DNA of 64,000 bases. Origin: Argentina anserina (taxonomy: Eukaryota; Streptophyta; Magnoliopsida; Rosales; Rosaceae). The stretch lies in the NCBI RefSeq assembly GCF_933775445.1, contig NC_065872.1:12400001-12464000 (forward strand), read 5' to 3'. Position 1 is the stretch's first letter. Each line of letters opens with the position of its first letter. The position numbers and the translations under genes were made by a program. The notes beneath the pieces are model-generated. The model had not been told where the DNA came from. It ran no database searches and saw nothing but the letters and a program-made list of their open reading frames with translations. Below, one piece after another: positions 1 through 11,824 of the stretch.

Positions 1-592
1 TGAATTTCGTTAAGTTATGTGTTTTTATATTCTTATGAGATTGTGGAAATGAGATTTTCTATATAAATTTCTATAATTATTCTGTTAGTTTAACAAGTGC
101 TAGGGTAAAAATAGAAAATGAGATTGATCTAGGTTTTATCAGATTGTGGTCGACTGGTTGGCGGTAGTTCTTTAGTTTAGATAAGAGACACAAATTAAGG
201 AGTAGGGAGGGAAAATTGGCGCCAAAATTGGAATTGTTGGGTGTCTTTCTCAAGGTAAAGGGCGGGAAAAACATTGCTCCTCTCAGATGAGGTTAATTTT
301 GTCTTTTAACCCTCTTTGTGGGCCTCACGTACCTGCCACGTCACCAAGATAACGGAAAAGTTAAAAAAAACTAACGGAAGTACTTCAATGATAGCAATAC
401 TAGAGTCTGGGTATCACATTGGTACGATTAAGAGTTGAGGTATCACATTGGTAGGTACACCAGAGTTGAGGGACTGTTGGTGAAAAAAACTCTATATTTA
501 ACGGAGCCTACTCAGTGTAGAGTTAAAAGAAAATGAGAGTTGAAATATTACTAAAAAATTTTTAATTTGGTATTTATGCATTCTCTTTGGAG
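1..592. other. Upstream non-coding stretch, probably intron of the SDH2-like gene
   Basis: No coding similarity is visible on either strand. The N-terminal half of the SDH2 protein is not here, so this is probably an intron (the earlier exons lying before base 1) or sequence that replaced them. At about 405-470 two copies of a GGTATCACATTGGTA-type unit, each near a GAGTTGAGG-like string, look like a transposon relic. A pyrimidine-rich tract ending in AG at 591-592 could be the splice acceptor for the first visible exon. Confidence 0.45.
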
Positions 593-1540
593 TTTCAATG
601 TTGACAAATAGTAACTGGCTAACTAGGTCGATTGAGCCCTGGCTGAAGACTAAAAGGCCCCCGGAGGTCGGACGGGAGTACAAGCAATCGCCAGCAGACA
701 GGAAGAAGCTAAACGGGCTTTATGAATGTATATTTTGTGCTTGTTGTTCTTCCTCGTGCCCTTCCTACTGGTGGAATCCGGAGGAGTTCCTTGGACCGGC
801 GGCATTGCTCCATACTTATCGATGGATTGTTGACAGGTGAGTTTTCAACAAGTAGCTGATAATTTAATTGATCATCTGCATTTTATCAAAAAGTCATCGA
901 ACTTGCTTTTGCCAACGGGCTGGTATAGTTTGGAATTATTGCTCCCTAACATCTATGCCGAGTTTTGTTAAACATGTTAGAAGAACTCTATGGGCCCAAA
1001 TCCTAAGTAAATAAGTCCATGATGTACTCATATTGACCTTTTGTGTTACACGTATGATGATTGTAATTTTAGGGTATATTATGTCACTGTGAACTGGTTT
1101 TTTTTTTCTGTATTTTTCTTTTTATTCTTGTTACCTCGACATGAGATCAGAGACCTGCTAAATGTCAATCATGTTTGGGGCTTGCTTGATCTCACATATT
1201 CTTGCATCGCGTATAATGCCAATTGTGTGAAAGCTGCGCAGAGATTAACACCTCTTTTGGTGACTGTTTATTAGGGATACAACTAATGGTTATGGTTTTA
1301 TGTATGTTCGATGGACATTTCCTGATAGTTGAATTTTTGTTTGGCAGTCGGGATGAGTTTACGGAGGAACGTTTACAGGCATTAACAGAGAATGAGCAGA
1401 GGTTATATAGGTGCCACATTATAAAGAATTGCACCGCCACCTGCCCCAAGAGCCTAGATCCCGCCAATGCTATACAGAAATTGAAGACCATGCATATGTA
1501 CTCTCGGCCAGTGGAAGTGGCTGAGAGTGAGAGCATGTAA
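593..1540 (+). CDS. SDH2-3: Succinate dehydrogenase iron-sulfur subunit, SDH2-3 type (3' part only)
   Basis: Iron-sulfur subunit of mitochondrial complex II, which passes electrons from the flavoprotein SDH1 to ubiquinone. Two exons are visible: about 593-836 and 1348-1540, with a GT-AG intron at 837-1347 that splits a Ser codon (WIVD-S-RDEF). The exons encode the C-terminal half with both cysteine clusters: [16 protein letters not shown] for the 4Fe-4S site, and [17 protein letters not shown], which completes the 3Fe-4S/4Fe-4S ligands. The phrase [14 protein letters not shown], the string NCTATCPK and the long C-terminal tail resemble, from memory, the seed-expressed SDH2-3 more than SDH2-1/2. 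The N-terminal 2Fe-2S half is absent and presumably lies before base 1. The stretch just before SIEPWLK (LTNSNWLTR) is poorly conserved, so the 593 boundary is an estimate. A truncated pseudogene is the alternative, but the visible part has no stop or frameshift. Confidence 0.85.
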
Positions 1541-2103
1541 TCTGTATCTCCTGCTTTCATGTGTTGAGCTCTTTCGCATGTTTTGTTTTTCCCGTCTTCC
1601 GCTTGATTTCTTGTTCACATGTATGTGAATCTCAGTAATATGTCTATTACAACTTTACTGTTACGCATGGCTCCAGCACTACCCAGAGGCCTAAGGTATT
1701 TGCCTAGTGCTCAATGGGGGGGCTAATGATGGCTTTGAAGCAAAAAACTGTATGAGAAGCCTGAGATAATAAAATGTACCACTATAATCTAAAACAACCA
1801 CCTAGACACAAATCTAGAGTACTGATTGAACATGATTTTTAGTTTCTGTATATACATTCGCTTCAAATGATTTTGGCAGCTGGTGTTGAACTACTCGCTT
1901 CAAACATCTTGAGCAACGGTTTTGAATAATGCATCATCTATGATGAAGCGACATGGTTCTGAAATCAGTTGCTCTAGTATGTCCAATTATACCTTCCATT
2001 TTGAAGGAATATAAAGCTGTTTGGGCAAATTTTTATTGATTATAAATAAAAGATACATCTACATAATGAGTCTTACCGCTCAAATACAATATAAAAGTAT
2101 AAA

Positions 2104-2232
2104 CTAACTAAATTTAATTCTATGGTTCGATAAATTCTCAAAATCCTCAATCATCACCGCATTGTCAATAGAATCTGCGTACTCATTCTCAATGTAAATG
2201 ACCATGTAATTATCAAGAAACCTATCTTCCAT
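2104..2232 (-). pseudogene. hAT transposase C-terminal (dimerisation domain) fragment
   Basis: A 42-residue reading frame on the minus strand runs MEDRFLDNYMVIYIE...DSIDNAVMIEDFENL and stops. It matches the usual ending of plant hAT transposases of the zinc-finger MYM-type-1-like group (R.M.D.WL.D.L..YIE......I....I...F..). The codon directly before the Met is TAG, so no longer product is possible without splicing at the adjacent CTAG. It is a decayed relic. Confidence 0.5.
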
Positions 2233-2559
2233 CTAGATTAGATTTTCCCAATTGCAAATTACTAGATTTCCTCCAAATTTTAACCCTAAATGATTAAAAT
2301 CTAAATTGATTCAATTGATTGAATTGAAATACTTACATTAGATTTGAGTAGGATGACATCGAGAAAGGAGAACTCACATGAACTTAATTCACATTCTTTT
2401 GAGAGTTCAGAATGAATGGAGAGAATTAAGTTGGAGAGAGTGGGGAGTGTTGAACTGTCTCCGACATTTTAGGTGGGCTTGAGCTGAATTTAGGGAGCAC
2501 TAGGCTTCACATATATATATATATATTAGTACTACTAATTTTTTTCCTCCAAGAATTTA

Positions 2560-2606
2560 GGAGGGACTTGAGTCCCCCCAAGCTATAACCTAGATCCGCC
2601 CCTGGA
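2560..2606. mobile_element. hAT-like element terminus
   Basis: On the minus strand this reads CCAGGGGCGGATCTAGG followed by TTATAGCTTGGGGGGACTC. This is the GGCGGA(A/T)C terminal signature seen at several other places in the window. It faces the hAT transposase fragment at 2104-2232, so both probably belong to one decayed element. The other end was not found. Confidence 0.45.
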
Positions 2607-3695
2607 TGCAACATCCTCTTCGAAGAAAGGCATTTCAACAAGCCTAAAAGCTTGTATATATACGCAGTTGAGACATATCCCGGTATAGGGTGCTGTAAGC
2701 ATGAATGGCAGGTATGACATACATTACTGGTATAACTTGTGAGAGATGCAGGTATAAGATTCATCTCGCACAAGGTACAAACAACGGGTACCAGGGAGAA
2801 GCATTGCATTATGAGTCACTCCGACGGCGTATAATGAGCGACTGGTTGATCTATCAATTGTTTAAGCAACAACTCATACTATGGTTCATAGACGCATCGT
2901 TCCCGAGTCTCGCTTTTGTTGGATCAAATGATAAAATCATGTAACTAGTGTTGTGCAAACAAAGGACCTGACATAGAAGCTAAAGACTGACCTCCAACAT
3001 GCAAATTGTGTTATTGTAAGTTTGTAACTAAGCCAGAGAGTTGACCACCCATCACAACAAAAATCGACATTATTAGTTACTTTCCTCTCTCAAATAGCCT
3101 AAATCCGAAGGAATTTGGAGTAGACCAAATTAAAAGGCTTTAGGACAATCTTGGAGTGATCTCCAAGATCTTCTTCTCTTTATCTTTTCATGTTCCATCC
3201 GTACATGAAATGAATCTTACAACTATACGCCGGGACATGACTCCACTACGTACAAGGTAACTAGAGATTAACCTCATCATCATAAGTTCATAACAATTAT
3301 GTCATTACAATTTGGCCACCAAATTTAAGCATCCATCATCACACAACAATAACCAACATAAGCTAGTCAAAATTCATAGGATAACCATAGATCTAAAATT
3401 CATTTCGAAGGAGAACCATAGATCTAGGATGATCTTGGAGTGCACTCCAAGGTCTTTTCAATAAACCCCTATACATGAAATGAATATCTAGAGAACTTTA
3501 TTTCCAAAAACAAATAAAAGTCTTTATAGAGCAAAAGCAGGCAATTGATCAGAATACGGAGGGAAAAGAATAATACAAGCTCGCTCGTGCCTAGTTTGAG
3601 GGTTTTAGAGCGTCCTACAAACCTGACATGGGTTTTGGCTCAACAGAGCAACAATTCACAAACCTCGTTCTCTATTGAGGCAATTTTCCCAAGGA

Positions 3696-6600
3696 ATGAT
3701 GCCCATTTCTCGCTCCTGCTTCTCTTCCTTCAGACACCGCTCAAAGGAGGCTTTCAATTTACTCAGGAGGTGAAGAACACTCTTAAACCCCTATAGAATT
3801 TTGGTTTCTTGACTACCCATTTCGTCATTTGTGCTGTTGGGTCTCTAAAGATTCAGTCTTTATCTTGAAATTACTTGTTTTCAACTTGTTGGGTTTATGT
3901 TATGCAGATTAGATTGCTATTCTGATTTTGGGTTTACATTGATTTGATCATTCTATATGTATGTTTGTTATAAACTCATAACCCAAAAAGTAGATATCTT
4001 GGGTTGGAGATGTACTCTTAGGCTCTGTTCTTGCAAGTTGGTTTTCTGTTTCTGGTAGTAGAGCTACAATTCACCAGTTTCATCATTTGAACTATGATGT
4101 GAAATGTCTCACATTGAAAGAAACAATTTTCGGCCTACTGAAGAAAATGTCAACTATGTAATACTGGCTGCTTTCTTGCTTACCAATGTACGGATATCTT
4201 GATGTTGGTTTTTTTGTTTTTTATGTTTCATGATAGTATAATGCGGTTTGTGTTTGTGGGGAGTGCTCAGTGCTGGAATGATCCTTTTGGCAAGCATCAA
4301 ATTTTAATCTTAGCCCAATTTAGATTCATGGGTTTCACTATCCAGATTACTTTTAACCCCTTGTGTCTGTTGTAGGTCTGCCCAATCCAACAGAGTTCAG
4401 TCCCAAAATTATGCAAATTCCTCAAAACGTGCTAGTGGGAGAACGGATATCAGTACTTCGACTCCAGTAGATACACCACCTCCTCGCTCTCGGGGTTCTT
4501 TTGTCATTGTATGTCGCCTTCCTCTAGCTCTTTGCTAATTGTACTATTCTCTTTGCAAATAATACAGGCAGATCATTTTCTCATGATTTTTTGGATTGAA
4601 GTCTCTCAATTCTTTTCCGAAAAAAAAGGTCTCTCAATTTAGTACTATTTTGTTTAGAATCTAAATTGCTGGTCTCATTAATATACCTTTTCTGCAGCCG
4701 GTGGCTGCTACCATACTAGGATTTGCCGGGCTGGTAGCTTTTCTTTCTTATAATGATGAGAGGAGAGTAGTAAAAAAAGGTACTCCTTTTAATTATTTAA
4801 GTTGGATTCTGCAAAGCTTCATGATCGTGAATACTTTTTTAGAAATTTCTTGACGATCCAATTTTAAATGCTTATAATGTTGATTACCTAATGATTTAGT
4901 AAAATGGCAATGTAATTAGACTGCTCATCTGAGCTGTTGAGGAGATAGTCTGCATTTAATTTTCTCAGGCGGATACTTCATTGACATTAGTTTTTATAAT
5001 GTATATTGTTGAGCTTTATTTCTTGGATACAGATGTAAAATAGTATTGGAGACGATTCTTACATGTCATGTCTCGTTATCATAGCTAGTCAAATGTCTTC
5101 CCGAAATTTGTTACTGATGTCTAATTAATATCTTTTCGAGAGTTGCTCTGTTGTACATTAATAAATGCGGAAGTAGAGAATTCTATGTGTTAAATTAAAA
5201 TTTCTGTTGATGAGTGGTAACTTCTGTTGGATAGTCATTTGAGCATAATGATTATAAAATCACATATTTCCATTGAGCTGCATAATCATCAGAGGGATAA
5301 TCTGTTATTGAGCTTAAGAATACAACACTTGATGAAGTTGGTACAATATTTGGCATTGGTAGAGGGATGACTAGGTGATGTTGTGAACTGAAGCTGGTAA
5401 GAAATATTGGGAGACATCGGCTATCAACTTGTTTCAGAGTACCCACTTGAAGAATCTTTAGTTTCTATGCTTCAGTTCCAACTCGTATCTGGAGGACTAG
5501 TTATGCCATTATATCCATCTTTGTCTTGGACAATATATGTGTACTCAATTCCTTGCAGTGCTCAACCAGATACAGTGTTTCACCTGTTATAACAGAATGG
5601 TTGACTTGTTGGAAGTAAATTAGGGGCCTAAATAATGTAGGTGTTCCATGATGGATAGTAGGATTCATTAGGTTGAAAATTTTGTTGGAGCAAGTCCCAG
5701 AGATAGGACTGCCAGTGTTTTTGGATTATAAGTGACTGATGACTGAAATGCATATAGCAACCTTATATGATCTTGAGGCTACGTGTAACACAGTCCACCA
5801 ACCTTCGTCCCATTTTTTGAGTTTGTCAATCCGGTCAATTGATTTTCTTAAATTAGTTTATACTTCTGTGTATTAGGATTTGAGTGTAAACAAGTGCATC
5901 CTTTCTTTACTGCTTCTCCATTTCTTGCAGGCCAGGATAACTGCTCGTGTGCAAATAATCTCAAGGGACCTAAAATTGGTGGTCCATTTACTTTAAAGGA
6001 CACAGGAAATCATACTGTTACTGAAAAGAATCTCCAAGGCAACTGGGCAGTACTCTATTTTGGATACACTTCCTCTCCTGATGTTGGACCAGAACAAGTC
6101 CAGATGATGGCCAAGGCCATTAACATACTAGGTTTGGTCGATTAGCATTTCATGTTTGAACACTATTTAAAGTTTCAATTGCTGATATGTTAGGATTTTT
6201 ACTGGGTGTCAGAATCAAGACATAATCTCAAGGTTCTACCAGTATTTGTTACAATTGATCCAGAACGTGATAACACTTCTCATCTGTGTGCCTATCTTAA
6301 AGGTTCCATTCTCCCTCTGCTGATTTCTTATGTTTTATTGACTGATAACTTAAAAAAATGGTTGTCTAACAATTTCGTTTTGGCTTCCCCGCACTTCCAT
6401 GGGCTGCAGAGTTTGATTCAAGGATTCTAGGTCTAACAGGATCTGTAACAGCTATAAGACAGATGGCTCAGGAATGTCGTGTTTTTTTCAGAAAGATTGA
6501 AGAAGATGGCGATGATTATCTTGTTGAATCTTCCCACAACATGTGAGCTACTAGCTAAAACGTTGTTATTCATTTTTTTTTATCACAGATTAGTGTAGAT

Positions 6601-6774
6601 GCATATATATATATATATATATAATTTTTTTTTTCAATATTAATAACTTGCAGGTATTTGATGAGTCCAAACATGGAAGTTGTGAGATGCTTTGGTGTAG
6701 AGTACAATGCAGAGGAACTGTCAGAGGCAATACTAAAGGAGCTCAAGTTGAGGGAACCTCAACTCAAGGGCTGA
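3696..6774 (+). CDS. HCC2: SCO1/SenC-family mitochondrial protein HCC2 (non-copper-binding type)
   Basis: CDS = join(3696..3769, 4376..4508, 4698..4779, 5931..6131, 6213..6302, 6410..6542, 6654..6774): 834 nt, 277 aa, every junction GT-AG and in phase. SCO proteins deliver copper to cytochrome c oxidase from the inner mitochondrial membrane. Order: basic Ser/Arg-rich presequence (1-26), one membrane helix (PVAATILGFAGLVAFLSY, 70-87), then a thioredoxin-fold domain with GGPFTL, LYFGYTSSPDVGPEQ and FVTIDPERD. The family CxxxC copper site is Ser145 and Gly149 here; the later His236 (SSHNMYL) is retained, and a CSC pair sits at 101-103. This is the documented HCC2 state, so a regulatory or redox role rather than copper transfer is inferred. 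The start is the first of two adjacent ATGs; the second, one codon in, is equally possible. The predicted length is close to Arabidopsis HCC2. Confidence 0.93.
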
Positions 6775-8354
6775 AAGGTTTCGCCTGCTATAATAGAGAT
6801 CTTTACTTGTCCTTTTAACATTCATTTCTCCCTCTCTTGTTAAATATAACAGATGAGAATCCACTCTTGTCTGAGCAGTGACTTAGGAATCTTATAAAAT
6901 GTGTTTAGCCTATTGGTTTAAATATTCATCAGGCACTAATACATGAGAATTTAAGTTACAATTTGATATCTGAAAATGCTTGGGAGTTGAGAGTCATTTC
7001 TCATATGTTAACTTCATTTCTGAGACTATTTATTCGTTTTCAAGTAATTATCATAATGTAATCCGCAGGGTGAATCTATTGCAGTGTGGAGTGATTATCA
7101 GTCAGTGACTGATTTTTCTGGTAGCTGAAGAAAGTGGAAGCTTCCATGAAGCTGGTTTCCAGGTTAACCTTCAACTACATAACTGAAGTCTGAGAATGAG
7201 TCTGGCTATCTTAACCAAAAATCCATATAATATTATCATTGTATCCAACTGCATCAATTTTTTCCCTTTTTTTTTTTTCCCATTGGAGCCGTTATCACCA
7301 CACTGAATCCTTCCCACGCTGCACAAAATAACCAAAGGCTTAGTCTCATGCAGATCAGCTCTGATTCTTTTCTATCTTCAAGCCGTCTAACAATTGTAGC
7401 TGCCCTCACTTCCCAGTTTCTGTATGGTGTTTTGGTTAGATTTATACACCTGCTATGCAATTCCAGATGAGACTCCTTGGTCTGTTGCGATTGAATGACA
7501 TAAGGAAATAATCTGAACTTTAAGTCGTCTTTTGATTCCATCCATATTCGAAAGGTTGCAACCATTTAGGGTAGCTATAATGAATCCATGTCTTTCTTGA
7601 AACCCTTCAACTGCATTTTGTTAACATATCTTTGCTGGATTCATATGTGGAATGCTGAAAACCAATAGAGACGTGCTTCCCTCTAAGAAAAGAAAAGGAA
7701 AGGCCATGACAGATTGACAAGAGGGTTGGTGTCAGACTGTCTTGAGTCTTTTTTATTTCTAAAATTCTAGAGATCAACATTTCACCCAAGACCGAGTCTT
7801 CTGCTTCTTCATTTACACCACACAAAGAAACGCAAAGTTTTTTTTTTTTTTGAGAAAATGAAAAAACAAAAACAGAAACAAAAACTCAGAAAAAGATTCA
7901 TCACCCCCAACACTTGATTTTTTCATAAAACAATAAACCCGAAAACTATTACTCTCTTCCTGCCAATCTGCCTTAGTTGTTATCATTTCATTCCAGTCCA
8001 TTATTTTGATCATGCATTAATCCAAGTTCATATCTCTCTTGCACAAAGCAGAGAGAAATCAAGGTGGAGGCCATTGTTTCTTACAATCAAGCATAGCCAC
8101 CCCAAAACCAGGACAATGAAAACCATCTCTTGGGTCCTCTCTATGTTTTTTGTTCAATTTTAAATTTTCTTAGCCTTTTCCTTCCAAAATGTGATCTTGG
8201 GTTCAATCTGGATTTTTCTGTTGGGATCCTTTTGAACTCTTAACAATTCTGTTTTGTTTTAAAACATGTACCTGATGTTCTTCTCTTGGTCATGTTAACG
8301 CTATCCAAGTAATCGTCCCATTTACTTGGGCTTGAAGCAACATAATTAACGAAA
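6775..8354. other. HCC2 3' flank and TPR14 promoter/5'UTR
   Basis: No gene seen. It holds the HCC2 3'UTR, T-rich runs (about 7260-7280, 7840-7852) and AT-rich spacer. The two flanking genes are co-directional. The last few hundred bases presumably include the TPR14 leader, but no clear TATA box could be fixed. Confidence 0.5.
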
Positions 8355-10599
8355 ATGGGAGAGTCACCGGAGAAGAAATCAGGTTGTGGCATTTTGAATG
8401 CTGTGTTTGGAAGGAGCGGGTTTTGGCCAAGAAGAACTACTTCCACAGGCTCCCTTCCCGTCAGTGGTTCTCAATTTGTGAAAACACCAAGTGGTAACAC
8501 TAGACGGCGGCGTGGTAGCTCCGATGAGGCATCATTTCTAGACGTATCATCAGCAAATGGACCAGAATCTACAACAAAACCCGTCACAAAACCATCTCAA
8601 TATAGTAACAGAGCGCCCCCTATACAGTCAAATCAAAACCAGGGCAAAAATACTAAGCCACCTCAGGAAGCTGGAGCCATGGTTTCAGGTTCAGGCCAAG
8701 GCCAACGCCAACAAAGAGCTACAAAAATGTCTCCAAGTCAAGGTTATGTTAACCAAGGCAAAAGGGTTCCGAAGGACGCAGTTGGGCTGTCTGGTGAGCT
8801 TGAAAGCATGATTGCTGATCACCAGAAATCAAAAGGAAGCAGCACATTTGTTAGAGCTTCATCCAGCAATGTGATGCTTATGGGTAACCTTGGCAACTTG
8901 AGAACTGGAGGTGGTGGTGGTGGAAATCTGAACTCAAATAATGTGCTGGATTACCTTCCAAAGACAGCAAGAGAAGACACTCCAATGATGATGAATGGAA
9001 ATGTAGGAAAGAGTAGTGCTCCTAAGGAAGAGAAAAAACCAAGTACGCAGCCTACTTCATTCTGCCGCGCATTATCAACACGGATGGACCCTGAGACACT
9101 AAAGATTATGGGAAATGAGGACTACAAGAATGGAAGATTTGCTGAGGCTTTGTCTTTGTATGATGCTGCAATTTCTATTGATCCCAATAAGGCTTCATAT
9201 AGGAGCAATAAGAGTGCTGCATTGACTGCTCTTGGTCAAATTCTGGACGCAGTTTTTGAGTGCAGAGAGGCCATTCGGATTGAACCTCATTATCATAGGG
9301 CTCATCATCGTCTTGCAACATTATATCTTAGGTACAAACTAGTTACACTGCATACAGTTTGATATTTTGTTCGTTTGGGAATATGTTACGGCTAGTTGTT
9401 ATTAAACTACATGTGTTCTATATCTGGTGCACAAAGATTAGGGGAAGCTGAAAAAGCTACATATCACTTTAAACATGCTGGACCAGAGGCTGATCAAGAG
9501 GACTTGGCTAAAGTTAGAAATCTTCAGGCTCATCTGAACAAATGCACAGAGGCTCGTCGGTTAAGAGATTGGAACACCTTGATCAAGGCAACTCAAAACG
9601 TTATAGCAGCTGGTGCAGATTCTGCACCACAGGTCAGCCTACCAAATTCCAAACTTTGTCTTTTTAACAGTTACATAATGCACATTCACTTGCACACCAT
9701 ATTAACGTGGATCCTTTTTTATTTGTTACTCTTTAAAGATATATTCTTTGCAAGCCGAGGCCTTGCTGAAGGTCCATAGGCACCAAGAAGCAGATGAGGC
9801 TTTATCCAGGGGTCCAAACTTTGAGGTTGATACGTGCACTAAATACTTCGGTCCTATTAGTAATGCGAGTATGCTAGTAACAAGGGCTCAAGTTGACATG
9901 TCTTCCGGCAGGTATATATCATCCTTCATGCTAGCCGTTCTAGTAATTCTGCATTGTTAAAGGAGCATGAAAATGCGTTTGGTTTGGTCCCATCATTGTT
10001 CAGTTTGGTATGTGATGCCTAATGCTTTGACAGAATCGACGATGCATTAGAAGCAATTCAAAGAGCATCCCGCCTTGACTCAAACAACAAAGAGGCAGAC
10101 ATGGTAATGAGGAGGGCTAGAGCTGTTGCAGGAGCGCGATCAAAGGGTAACGAGCTTTTCAAGACATCAAGATTCTCAGAGGCTTGTGTTGCATATGGGG
10201 AGGGACTTGAGCAGGATCCATATAACTCAGTATTGTTATGCAATCGTGCGGCCTGTCGGTCCAAACTTGGCCATTTTGACAAAGCAATTGAGGACTGTAC
10301 AGCTGCACTTAATGTGCGCCCCTCTTACAGCAAGGCCAGACTAAGAAGAGCAGATTGCAATGCCAAGGTAAACAACTTGCACTTCGATGAGAAGTGTCAG
10401 TTACTCATTATTCACATATTGTTAATTTGATTTGTGATTAATTAATTTTGCTGGCTGATATATCATATAGATGGAAAATTTGGATGCTTCGTTACGAGAC
10501 TACGAGATTTTGGTCAAGCAAACACCAGATGATGAGGAGGTAAACCGTGCTTTATCTGAGGTACGGACAAAGCTCAAGAAACAGCGAGGTGAGGCATAG
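8355..10599 (+). CDS. TPR14: TPR-repeat protein of the TTL family without thioredoxin domain (TPR14-like)
   Basis: CDS = join(8355..9331, 9437..9632, 9739..9911, 10034..10367, 10471..10599): 1809 nt, 602 aa, all introns short and GT-AG with matching phases. TTL proteins are cytosolic/peripheral TPR co-chaperone-like scaffolds in hormone and stress signalling. Residues 1-240 are a disordered Ser/Gln/Gly-rich head (with an Arg run near 51 and a Gly run near 185). From about 249 come TPR units (LKIMGNEDYKNGRFAEALSL, then GARSKGNELFKTSRFSEACV and SVLLCNRAACRSKLGHFDKA, which form a carboxylate-clamp type module). The protein ends with EVRTKLKKQRGEA and a stop, exactly where TTL1-type proteins continue into a C-terminal thioredoxin-like domain; that domain is absent. 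This agrees with my recollection of Arabidopsis TPR14 (about 590 aa), so it is likely a normal clade feature, not damage. Confidence 0.9.
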
Positions 10600-11824
10600 C
10601 CAGGAGAGATGCAGACATAGAGAATAGAAATATGCCAATGTGCACAAGACAACATTCAGGAAACAAAGCTGCCCTTCTGCAAATTCTACTGATCTTGAGA
10701 TCGAGCAAGAGGCACAGAAGTTCGAGCTGGAAAGGGGAAAAATGGATGTGGTTATCAGAGAGACTTGAATGGTGGCGGTTGGCATACTGTGACACAGATA
10801 CTGAGATACGTGACCAAATTTGTTTATGTATAGTTCTGCAGTTCTTTCTGAGAAGAGTGTATTTGATACTGCTTATATACAATGTGAAAATATACTTCAA
10901 ACAAAACTTGAGTAGTTTGTCATTCAGAGGGAAATTTGCTTAAGTACGTACCAGCTAGAGCTATGAGTTGCAGTGAATTGAAGTTTCATTTTTCCTGGTG
11001 TTAATTCAAAGTTTCTATGTGCATCAAATGTGATCAGGCTGACCTGCTTGAGTCTGGCCAGACGTACACATACTAAGCCTGGCACTCCCAAATATGTGAG
11101 TCGTTTTTAGTCTTTCCTTTTTCTGTTTTTTTTTTCTCCCTCTATAGAGATCAACAGGGCATTCTCAAAGGGTTTTAGCTAAGAGATTAATATCCTATCT
11201 TAACGCATTTAAACCTCCAATTAACGTCGGCAGCATCCAAATCTATGTATATGGGAATTTCACCTAATATTTAGTCAACATCGCCGGGGAACTTAAGTGT
11301 TGTTATTTCTTAATTTGTATAACGCCTGAGTTGTCCAAAACAAATAAAAATTCGAATCACAAAACTACAACAATAATAATGATGTTAACTTAATTATTTG
11401 TTAAACTCACGACTCATGGCGACAGGATATGCTGTCCGATCGAGTTGGCCAGAAATTGGATTGTATTTGAGTCGGTCATATATTACTCTCATAATGGTCC
11501 ATAAAGACAGCCAAGACAAATTGAAAGAATAGTTTTTCCTCTCCCAGATCCGACCGACACCCAGTCACCTCAATAATATATTTCCTAGCAAGGCCAAAAA
11601 CCTGCTTCGTTCTTCTCCATACACATCGATCATGATCTACAATAATGGAAAGCTCCATAATTTATTTGGCCAAACAAAGCCTTGATACTCATACATAACC
11701 GCTCAACTGAATAGCCATGGATTCCGATAACAATAGCACAACACTCGGGTTATGCTCTAACTCAAAGCACTAACTAACCATGATAACAAGCGTCATATAA
11801 TATGACGCACCTATTTCCCGGACA
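10600..11824. other. Convergent 3' flanks of TPR14 and the PLAT gene
   Basis: Holds the 3' ends of two convergent genes. In the +1 frame after the TPR14 stop, 10628-10768 stays open and ends in an acidic, helix-like run (DLEIEQEAQKFELERGKMD); I cannot assign it to any family. The rest is AT-rich with no gene visible. Confidence 0.5.

Larger units (their letters stand above)
1541..3695. other. Intergenic region with hAT transposon remains
   Basis: The first few hundred bases are presumably the SDH2 3'UTR. A small hAT transposase fragment and a hAT-type terminus lie inside (separate entries). The rest is AT-rich with a (TA)n run at about 2513-2526. Two short related segments near 3140-3180 and 3430-3465 repeat a TCTTGGAGTG(A)TCTCCAAG-like palindromic string. 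From about 3540 it is the HCC2 promoter/5'UTR. The open frame starting at 3545 is not the protein start, because its frame does not splice into the conserved exons. Confidence 0.5.

Noticed and set aside
3545..3796. 83-codon frame as the start of the HCC2 gene
   Set aside because: Its frame ignores the splice donor at 3770. The frame starting at 3696 splices into the next exon in phase and gives a family-like N-terminus and length.
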